From assembly GCA_027364695.1 (NCBI GenBank), contig DAHXOV010000290.1:1-5399 (forward strand): a stretch of DNA of 5,399 nt. The letters are read 5' to 3'. Numbering within the stretch: position 1 is the stretch's first letter; the number at the start of each line of letters is the position of its first letter. This document shows, piece by piece, positions 1 through 5,399 of the stretch. Origin of the DNA: a bacterium. Its GTDB lineage: Bacteria > Bacteroidota > Bacteroidia > B-17B0 > Aurantibacillaceae. The notes under the pieces were generated by a model. It was not told the origin of the DNA, searched no databases, and was given only the letters and a program-made list of their open reading frames with translations. Both the position numbers and the translations under genes were made by a program.

Positions 1-941
1 GTGAGGCATTATCGGCGTTTGGCAATGATGCGGTGTTCATTGAGAAATATGCTGATGAACCGAAGCATATAGAGGTGCAAATTTTAGGGGATCAATATGG
101 CAATGTGGTGTATTTGTTTGAACGAGAGTGTTCTATCCAAAGAAGGCATCAAAAAGTGATAGAAGAGGCGCCCTCTGCAGCGGTGAGCGATGCGTTGAGA
201 AAGAGAATGGGGGAATGTGCGGTGGCATTAGCAAAAGCAGTAGGGTATTACAATGCGGTGACGGTGGAATTTTTGGTAGATAAAGATAGAAATTTTTATT
301 TTTTGGAAGTGAATGCGAGATTGCAAGTAGAGCATCCTGTAACGGAAATGATCACGGGCATAGATTTAGTAAAGGAACAAATCAGAATAGCTATGGGTGA
401 GCCTTTGTCTTTTAAGCAAGATGATTTAAAGCTTAATGGTCATTCTATTGAGGTGCGTGTGAGTGCGGAAGATCCTTTTAATAGTTTTTTGCCTGATGTT
501 GGGAAATTGTTGATGTATAGAAGTCCGCAGGGGCATGGGATAAGGGTGGATGATGGGTATGAAGAGGGGATGGAAATTCCTATTTACTATGATCCGATGA
601 TAGCCAAGCTGATTGTGCATGCTAAAGACAGAAATGCTGCTATTGAAAAGATGCTCAGAGCCATTGATGAATATAAAATAGTGGGAGTTGAGACAACTTT
701 GGATTTTTGTAAGTTTGTGTTGCAACATTCTGATTTTATTTCAGGGAAGTTTGATACTGGTTTTGTGGGCAAACATTTTCAAGTAGAGGCATTAATGCCA
801 TCTTTGCTTATTGACGAGGAAGAGGTGTTGTCTATTTTTGGAGGGGTTTATTTTGAAAATGAAAAAAATAAACTGATATTGATTAATAATAATCATTTGA
901 ATGGGCAAGTTGTGTCTGACTGGTACAGGAAAAGGAAGTGA
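1..941 (+). CDS. accC: Biotin carboxylase subunit of an acyl-CoA (acetyl/propionyl-CoA) carboxylase, 5' partial
   Basis: This ATP-grasp enzyme carboxylates the biotin of a carrier protein using ATP and bicarbonate, in the cytoplasm; the product feeds malonyl-CoA or methylmalonyl-CoA formation. The reading frame is open from base 3, so about 312 residues are visible. The GTG at 33 is an internal Val codon in the conserved stretch FGNDAVFIEKY, not a start. Visible family motifs are HIEVQ (from about base 66), RECSIQRRHQKVIEEAPS (ATP, bicarbonate and biotin contacts), FLEVNARLQVEHPVTEM (about 303-353; Glu, Asn and Arg of the active site), GHSIEVRVSAEDP (the conserved Arg) and YYDPMIAKLIV. The N-terminal domain and Gly-rich ATP loop lie outside the window. 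After DTGFVGKHF there is a tail of about 50 residues ending in a basic SDWYRKRK; from memory such tails occur in the roughly 500-residue Bacteroidota form. No AMKM biotinylation motif is present, so this is a free-standing subunit. Acetyl- or propionyl-CoA cannot be chosen from this subunit alone. Stop is TGA at 939-941. Confidence 0.93.
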   Translation, partial: EALSAFGNDAVFIEKYADEPKHIEVQILGDQYGNVVYLFERECSIQRRHQKVIEEAPSAAVSDALRKRMGECAVALAKAVGYYNAVTVEFLVDKDRNFYFLEVNARLQVEHPVTEMITGIDLVKEQIRIAMGEPLSFKQDDLKLNGHSIEVRVSAEDPFNSFLPDVGKLLMYRSPQGHGIRVDDGYEEGMEIPIYYDPMIAKLIVHAKDRNAAIEKMLRAIDEYKIVGVETTLDFCKFVLQHSDFISGKFDTGFVGKHFQVEALMPSLLIDEEEVLSIFGGVYFENEKNKLILINNNHLNGQVVSDWYRKRK

Positions 942-951
942 GTTTTAATAC

Positions 952-2058
952 ATGGCAATGAGAGATATAAAAAATAAGAAAGGAAAGGTGCTTGTGGCAA
1001 TGAGTGGAGGTATTGACAGTTCTATTGCCGCCTTGCTATTGAAGCAGCAGGGATATGATTTGGTGGGCATTACAATGAAAACATGGGATTACGAGAGTTC
1101 AAAAGTAAATGGTAAAGAAACAGGGTGTTGTAGTTTGGATAGTATCAATGATGCACGCATAGTGGCTGTCAGGTTGGGCTTTCCGCACTATGTATTGGAT
1201 ATAAGAGAAGAGTTTTCGGATAAAATCATTAGTAATTTTGTGGATGAGTATCTTGTGGGGCGAACGCCTAATCCATGTGTTTTGTGTAATACATACATTA
1301 AATGGGATGCTTTGTTAAGAAGGGCTGATATGTTGGACTGCGAATATATTGCGACAGGTCATTATTCTAAAATTCGTTTTGAAAATGGGAGATACGTTAT
1401 TTCTAAAGGGAAGGATACAAACAAAGATCAAACTTATGTATTGTGGGGGTTAGAACAAGCTGTGTTATCACGAACTATTTTTCCTTTATCTGATTATACT
1501 AAACCAGAAGTAAGAGAAATTGCAAAAAATGAGGGATTTGAGTATTTGACAAAAAAACACGAAAGTTATGATATTTGTTTCATTCCAGATAATGATTACA
1601 GAAAGTTTTTGGTAAATAGACTTCCTGATTTATCTGAAAAAGCAGGAGAGGGAAATTTTATCTATCAAGGTCGTGTAGTAGGCAAGCATAAAGGACATCC
1701 TTTTTATACTATCGGACAACGAAAGGGATTGGAAGTAGCATTGGGTTATTCTGTGTATGTAAAAGAAATTGTTCCTGATAAAAATGAAATTATACTTGCA
1801 GACAAAGAAGATCTTGCGCAGCAAATTGTGAGGGTGAGAGATGCTAATTTAATTAAGTATGATGTATTGCCTGATAACTTTCAGACATTGGTAAAAATAA
1901 GGTACAAGGATGCAGGTCAAATGGCCACCATACAACGTATAGATGATGTGTATTTGGAAATTATTTTTCATAAGCCAGTGTATGCTGTTGCGCCAGGGCA
2001 AAGTGCAGTATTTTATGAGGGAGATGATTTGGTAGGAGGAGGATTTATAGATAAATAG
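952..2058 (+). CDS. mnmA: tRNA-specific 2-thiouridylase MnmA
   Basis: MnmA adenylates C2 of the wobble uridine U34 in tRNA Lys, Glu and Gln and replaces the oxygen with sulfur passed on from a cysteine desulfurase. The protein is 368 residues, full length for the family. The N-terminal PP-loop ATPase motif is SGGIDSS (18-24). The catalytic Cys is C112 in TPNPCVLCN (105-113) and the second, persulfide-forming Cys is C209 in SYDICF. ATGHY (134-138), TNKDQTYVLW and YTIGQRKGL follow, and the C-terminal barrel ends with APGQSAVFY and LVGGGFI. The position of E. coli Asp99 is Cys here (C109), giving a CxxC motif, and the E. coli DSTGICF stretch reads ESYDICF. The gene starts 10 bases after accC, so the two are probably cotranscribed. 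ATG 952 is followed by another in-frame ATG at 958; either could be used. A weak AGGAAG (933-938) lies 13 bases upstream, too far to be a normal SD site. Stop is TAG. Confidence 0.95.
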   Translation: MAMRDIKNKKGKVLVAMSGGIDSSIAALLLKQQGYDLVGITMKTWDYESSKVNGKETGCCSLDSINDARIVAVRLGFPHYVLDIREEFSDKIISNFVDEYLVGRTPNPCVLCNTYIKWDALLRRADMLDCEYIATGHYSKIRFENGRYVISKGKDTNKDQTYVLWGLEQAVLSRTIFPLSDYTKPEVREIAKNEGFEYLTKKHESYDICFIPDNDYRKFLVNRLPDLSEKAGEGNFIYQGRVVGKHKGHPFYTIGQRKGLEVALGYSVYVKEIVPDKNEIILADKEDLAQQIVRVRDANLIKYDVLPDNFQTLVKIRYKDAGQMATIQRIDDVYLEIIFHKPVYAVAPGQSAVFYEGDDLVGGGFIDK

Positions 2059-2066
2059 GTGTAATG

Positions 2067-2094
2067 TTTGTCTCAGCGATTTTAGTTACTTTTG
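2067..2094 (+). promoter_or_regulatory. Candidate upstream Bacteroidota-type promoter for pdxA
   Basis: TACTTTTG (2087-2094) fits the TAnnTTTG -7 consensus of the primary sigma factor described in Bacteroides and Flavobacterium. A TTTG at 2067-2070 could serve as the -33 element, but the 16-base spacer is slightly short of the usual range. Initiation here would give pdxA a leader of roughly 25-30 bases. It lies in the mnmA-pdxA gap, the only gap in the window with room for a promoter. This is consensus matching only. Confidence 0.35.
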
Positions 2095-2122
2095 TATATT
2101 TACTAATTTAATTGTAGTTTTG
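2091..2122 (+). promoter_or_regulatory. Candidate proximal promoter for pdxA (TTTG-N20-TAGTTTTG)
   Basis: TAGTTTTG (2115-2122) matches TAnnTTTG, and a TTTG at 2091-2094 lies exactly 20 bases upstream, a good spacing for the -33/-7 pair. That TTTG is also the tail of the upstream candidate -7 box, so the two promoters would overlap. Transcription should begin a few bases past 2122, at or within a few bases of the pdxA ATG at 2128, which implies a leaderless or nearly leaderless mRNA. This is inferred from consensus and spacing alone. Confidence 0.45.
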
Positions 2123-2127
2123 CGGCT

Positions 2128-3183
2128 ATGATAAAATTCAAACCCATTGTTGGTATTTCGCAGGGAGATATAAATGGTATAGGTCCCGAAGTGATTCTTA
2201 AATCGGTTCATAATAATGAGCTATTAGATATATGCACTCCTGTTATTTTCAGTTCTCAAAAGACGATTACCTATTTCAAGAAAGCGCTTCAGATGAACGA
2301 TTTTAATTTTCATCCCATCAAAAATTTTTCTCAAATTAATCCTAAAAAAGTAAATGTTTTTATTTGTTATGAGGAAGAAGTGCCTATTGATTTGGGTCAG
2401 CCTACAGCAGAGTCTGCGCAATATGCTTTCATATCTTTAGAGGTTGGCGTTCAGGCGCTTGTTTCCAAACAAATTCACGCTTTAGTAACCGCCCCTTTGA
2501 ATAAATACTTCATTCAAAAACTGAGAGAAGAATTTCGTGGGCATACGGAGTATATTGCATGGAAAGCCAAAGAGAAAGCATTGATGTTCTTTTTAGGTAA
2601 GGATATTAAAATTGCCTTAGCAACTGTACATACCCCCCTGAGTAATGTTTCCAAATTAATTACTAAAGATCTGCTTATTGACAAAATAAATTTATTAAAA
2701 CAATCATTATTGCAGGATTTTCAGATACGGTTACCAAAAATTGCGGTATTATCATTAAATCCACATGCAGGCGAAAATGACTTATTAGGCAATGAAGAGA
2801 ACGAAATCGTTGTACCCGCCATACAATCTTTTCAAGAGGCAAAAGATGCTTTAGTGTATGGTCCTTTTGCTTCTGACGCTTTTTTTGGAAAATACTTGTA
2901 TAAAAAATTTGACGCCGTATTAGCCATGTATCATGACCAAGCACTGATTCCTTTTAAGATGTTGGAATTTGAAACAGGTGTAAATTTTACTGCAGGACTT
3001 TCTGTTATCAGAACCAGCCCGGACCATGGTCCTGCTTATGATATTGCCCAAAACTTTTGTGCGCATCATCAATCTATGCTAAGCGCTATTTATGCTGCAA
3101 TAGATATTTTTAATAACAGAAAATTATACAAAGAAATTAGCAAAAACCCACTCAAAGCATCTGAAAAAATAAAAGAACACTAA
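2128..3183 (+). CDS. pdxA: 4-hydroxythreonine-4-phosphate dehydrogenase PdxA
   Basis: PdxA oxidises 4-phosphohydroxy-L-threonine with NAD(P)+; the product decarboxylates and is condensed by PdxJ with deoxyxylulose 5-phosphate to pyridoxine 5'-phosphate (DXP-dependent vitamin B6 route). The protein is 351 residues against about 330 in E. coli. Motifs in order: GISQGDINGIGPEV (9-22); TAPLNK (121-126); RGHTEYI, with substrate-binding H139; ATVHTPL, with metal ligand H168; LNPHAGENDLLGNEE, with metal ligand H213; GPFASDAFF (245-253); AMYHDQALIPFK, with metal ligand H269; GVNFTAGLSVIRTSPDHG (284-301). All three metal-binding His positions are kept. The start at 2128 is well supported because the conserved motif begins at residue 9 and no earlier in-frame Met fits. 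No Shine-Dalgarno sequence lies upstream; a promoter box ends 5 bases before the ATG. The gene follows mnmA after 69 bases and precedes the dehydrogenase gene by 25. Homologous PdxA-like enzymes acting on other phosphorylated acids exist, but the single-copy housekeeping role is likelier. Confidence 0.93.
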   Translation: MIKFKPIVGISQGDINGIGPEVILKSVHNNELLDICTPVIFSSQKTITYFKKALQMNDFNFHPIKNFSQINPKKVNVFICYEEEVPIDLGQPTAESAQYAFISLEVGVQALVSKQIHALVTAPLNKYFIQKLREEFRGHTEYIAWKAKEKALMFFLGKDIKIALATVHTPLSNVSKLITKDLLIDKINLLKQSLLQDFQIRLPKIAVLSLNPHAGENDLLGNEENEIVVPAIQSFQEAKDALVYGPFASDAFFGKYLYKKFDAVLAMYHDQALIPFKMLEFETGVNFTAGLSVIRTSPDHGPAYDIAQNFCAHHQSMLSAIYAAIDIFNNRKLYKEISKNPLKASEKIKEH

Positions 3184-3208
3184 AATCAATCTAAAAAAAC
3201 ATATAATT

Positions 3209-4348
3209 ATGAATTTTGAATTAACAGAAGAACATTTGATGATTCAAAAGATGGCAAGAGATTTCGCTCAAAATGAATTAAAGCCGGGCGTTATTGAAAG
3301 AGATGAAAAGCAACAATTTCCTACTGAACATGTGAAACGAATGGCAGAACTTGGATTTCTTGGAATGATGGTAAATCCAAAATATGGAGGCGCTGGTTTG
3401 GACACCATTTCATACGTACTGGCAATGGAAGAAATATCAAAAGTAGATGCCTCCTGTAGCGTCATAATGAGTGTAAATAATTCTTTGGTTTGCTGGGGAC
3501 TTGACAAATACGGTACAGAAGAACAAAAACAAAAATATCTTATTCCTTTAGCAAAAGGAGAGATAATAGGGGCATTTTGTTTATCTGAGCCTGAGGCAGG
3601 AAGTGATGCTACTTCTCAAAAAACAACAGCAGAAGATAAAGGAGATTATTATTTATTGAATGGCGTAAAAAACTGGATTACAAATGGTAATAGCGCATCG
3701 GTGTACCTTGTAATAGCACAAACGGATAAAGAAAAAGGACATAATGGCATTAACTGTCTGATAGTAGAAAAAGGTATGGATGGGTTTATGATAGGACCCA
3801 AAGAGAATAAAATGGGTATAAGAGCCAGCGATACACACTCATTGATGTTTAGTCATGTAAAAATACCTAAAGCCAACAGAATAGGCGAGGATGGTTTTGG
3901 TTTTAAATTTGCTATGAAAACATTGTCTGGAGGTAGAATTGGCATTGCAGCACAAGCATTAGGCATTGCTTCTGGGGCATACGAATTAGCCAAAGAATAT
4001 GCAAAACAAAGAAAAGCCTTTGGTAAAGAGATATACAAACATCAGGCTATAGCATTCAAATTGGCAGACATGGCTACACGGATAGAGGCTGCAAAATTAT
4101 TGGTATTGCGTGCTGCTTATTTGAGGGACCGGGGATTACCCTTTGACAAAGAAAGTGCTATGGCAAAACTTTATGCGTCTGAAACAGCCATGTGGGTTAC
4201 AACAGAAGCAGTGCAGGTTCATGGTGGATATGGATATGTAAAAGAATACCATGTGGAAAGATTGATGAGAGATGCCAAGATTACCCAAATATATGAAGGG
4301 ACATCAGAGGTACAAAGAATAGTCATTTCCAGATCTGTAACACAATAA
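3209..4348 (+). CDS. Acyl-CoA dehydrogenase, short-chain (butyryl-CoA) type
   Basis: This is an FAD flavoenzyme that makes the trans-2,3 double bond in acyl-CoA during fatty acid or amino acid breakdown and normally hands electrons to electron transfer flavoprotein. The protein is 379 residues, typical of the soluble four-helix/beta/four-helix ACAD fold and full length. An N-terminal helical domain starts with LTEEHLMIQKMARDFA. Family signature 1 is CLSEPEAGSDATS (124-136), followed by the flavin-contacting NWITNG (155-160). Signature 2 is QVHGGYGYVKEYHVERLMRD near residues 335-355. The catalytic base is E363 in IYEGTSEVQR, the same place as in short- and medium-chain enzymes and butyryl-CoA dehydrogenases rather than the isovaleryl type. 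RKAFGK supplies another conserved FAD contact. The start is preceded by an A-rich stretch (3195-3208) without an SD sequence. It lies 25 bases after pdxA and 16 before prfB, so it is probably part of the same transcript. No etfAB or other beta-oxidation gene is in the window, so exact substrate cannot be fixed. Confidence 0.93.
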   Translation: MNFELTEEHLMIQKMARDFAQNELKPGVIERDEKQQFPTEHVKRMAELGFLGMMVNPKYGGAGLDTISYVLAMEEISKVDASCSVIMSVNNSLVCWGLDKYGTEEQKQKYLIPLAKGEIIGAFCLSEPEAGSDATSQKTTAEDKGDYYLLNGVKNWITNGNSASVYLVIAQTDKEKGHNGINCLIVEKGMDGFMIGPKENKMGIRASDTHSLMFSHVKIPKANRIGEDGFGFKFAMKTLSGGRIGIAAQALGIASGAYELAKEYAKQRKAFGKEIYKHQAIAFKLADMATRIEAAKLLVLRAAYLRDRGLPFDKESAMAKLYASETAMWVTTEAVQVHGGYGYVKEYHVERLMRDAKITQIYEGTSEVQRIVISRSVTQ

Positions 4349-4364
4349 TCATTTAAAAAAATTT

Positions 4365-5399
4365 ATGTTTTCCTATAACAGTATTCAAGAGTTGATGGAA
4401 AGAGCAGCCGCTCTGAGGAGGTTTCTTTGACAAGGATAAGCTAAAATTAAAAATCAACGAACTGGAAGAAAAAACAGCTGCTCCCGATTTGTGGAATAAT
4501 CCAATAAATGCTAAACATTTATTGAAAGAATTAGAACTCCAGAAAGACAAAATTAAAAACATAGAACAGGGAGAAGGGTCATTGGCTGACCTAGAAGTGT
4601 TGTACGATTTTTACAAAAACGGTGAAGTAGAGGAAAAAGAAATCACAGAAGAATATGAAAAAGTTAAAACCATCATAGAAGAATTTGAACTTAAAAATAC
4701 ACTTACTTCTCCTGAAGATAGCTTGTCGTGCGTATTAGAAATCAACGCAGGCGCTGGAGGTACCGAGAGTTGTGATTGGTCTTCTATGCTTTTAAGAATG
4801 TATGAAATGTGGGCAAGCAAGCATGGATTTAAGATAATGGAATTAGATATTAATTTGGGCGATGTAACTGGCATTAAGTCTGCCTCTATTCAGATGGATG
4901 GTCCTTATGCTTATGGCTTATTAAGGCCTGAAAATGGAGTGCATAGGTTGGTACGCATCAGTCCTTTTGATGCCAATGCAAAAAGACATACCTCCTTTGC
5001 ATCGGTGTTTGTTTATCCACTTATGGATGATACAATTGATATTCAAATACATTCTAATGATATTGAAATTACTACCTCCAGAAGTGGCGGCGCAGGTGGA
5101 CAAAATGTAAATAAAGTGGAAACAAAAGTTCAGATTTATCACAAGCCCACAGGTATAACAGTGGTATGTCAGGTAGAGCGGACACAATTAGCCAATAGAG
5201 AGAGAGCCATGCAAATGCTGCAATCTCAATTGTATGAAATGGAGATGCGTAAAAGAAATGAAGCCAGAGAAAAAATAGAAAACTCTAAAATGAAAATAGA
5301 ATGGGGATCTCAAATACGGAGTTATGTTTTACACCCCTATAAAATGGTAAATGACCATAGAACAGAACTCAAAGTAACCGATGCTGACGATGTTTTGAA
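4365..5399 (+). CDS. prfB: Peptide chain release factor 2 (RF2), with +1 programmed frameshift, 3' partial
   Basis: RF2 recognises UGA and UAA stop codons in the ribosomal A site and triggers release of the finished peptide. The reading frame is 4365-4427 joined to 4429-5399; T4428 is skipped. Codon 22 in the starting frame is TGA (4428-4430). After the +1 shift the frame stays open to the right edge, giving 344 visible residues; perhaps 15-20 C-terminal residues are missing compared with the usual 360-365. The N-terminus [20 protein letters not shown] aligns well with E. coli RF2 across the shift. Further motifs are GAGGTES (about 125-131), the stop-codon-recognition tripeptide SPF (199-201), [12 protein letters not shown], the peptidyl-transferase-centre motif [14 protein letters not shown] with GGQ at 244-246, and [13 protein letters not shown] rather than PxT separates it from RF1. 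Its AT-rich start region (4351-4364) lacks an SD sequence. It begins 16 bases after the dehydrogenase stop, with no promoter-like box between, so it is probably cotranscribed. RF2 is expected to control its own synthesis through the shift. Confidence 0.96.
4416..4431 (+). promoter_or_regulatory. prfB programmed +1 frameshift site (AGGAGG TTT CTT TGA C)
   Basis: The site reads AGG AGG TTT CTT TGA C. It has the parts known from E. coli prfB (AGG GGG TAT CTT TGA C): an internal SD-like sequence (AGGAGG, 4416-4421), three spacer bases, the slippery CTT codon (4425-4427), then the weak stop context TGA C. When RF2 is scarce, termination at UGA is slow, peptidyl-tRNA-Leu slips from CUU to UUU, and translation continues in the +1 frame at GAC (4429). 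When RF2 is plentiful, a 21-residue peptide is released. The AGGAGG is a perfect match to the anti-SD core of 16S rRNA. The mechanism is established for the family; that it operates here is inferred from the identical layout and the conserved protein on both sides. Confidence 0.95.

Noticed and set aside
33..35. GTG as the start codon of accC
   Set aside because: The frame continues upstream to the window edge with conserved biotin carboxylase residues (EALSAFGNDA), so the gene is cut by the edge and this GTG encodes an internal Val.
426..728. 100-codon open frame on the minus strand inside accC
   Set aside because: It lies wholly antisense to a strongly conserved coding region, and its translation is low-complexity (rich in His, Ile, Asn) with no recognisable motif. 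The same holds for the other minus-strand open frames under mnmA, pdxA, the dehydrogenase and prfB.
2034..2042. AGGAGGAGG near the end of mnmA as a ribosome binding site
   Set aside because: It encodes the conserved GGG of the MnmA C-terminus, and no start codon follows at a usable distance.
2082..2106. Inverted repeat TTAGT / ACTAA as an mnmA terminator
   Set aside because: The stem is only five mostly A-T pairs around a 15-base loop, with no clean U-tract; it is too weak to call.
4395..4430. ATG at 4395 as the prfB start
   Set aside because: Starting at 4365 preserves homology to the RF2 N-terminus ([10 protein letters not shown]), and a start at 4395 would lose part of the first helix.
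4365..4430. prfB as a pseudogene with a nonsense or frameshift mutation
   Set aside because: The interruption sits exactly at the known recoding position and carries the complete signal. The rest of the gene is intact, with SPF and GGQ.

Overview
The window holds five tightly packed genes, all on the + strand, and reads like ordinary chromosomal housekeeping DNA of a member of the Bacteroidota, perhaps near the Chitinophagales or Sphingobacteriales. That placement rests on AT-rich DNA, A/T-rich translation starts with no convincing Shine-Dalgarno sequence, promoter-like boxes of the TTTG / TAnnTTTG type before pdxA, and Bacteroidota-flavoured versions of the proteins, all judged from memory. 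UGA works as a stop codon: accC ends in TGA, and an RF2 gene is present.

Layout: (1) 1-941, the C-terminal two thirds of a biotin carboxylase subunit (accC-like), cut by the left edge; (2) 952-2058, mnmA, the tRNA U34 2-thiolation enzyme, 10 bases after accC; (3) 2059-2127, the longest gene-free stretch (69 bases), with two overlapping candidate promoters; (4) 2128-3183, pdxA (vitamin B6 synthesis); (5) 3209-4348, a short-chain-type acyl-CoA dehydrogenase; (6) 4365 to the right edge, prfB (peptide chain release factor 2). prfB is interrupted after 21 codons by an in-frame TGA and is completed only through a classical programmed +1 frameshift, so simple ORF calling misses it. No gap is long enough to hide another gene, and I see no RNA gene, mobile element, CRISPR array or repeat family.

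The genes do not form one pathway. accC-mnmA look like one transcription unit, and pdxA-acyl-CoA dehydrogenase-prfB like a second one started from the 2059-2127 gap. I found no undescribed system. The points most worth a second look are the prfB frameshift site with its perfect AGGAGG in a genome that seems not to use SD-led initiation, the CxxC active site of MnmA, and a possibly leaderless pdxA transcript.
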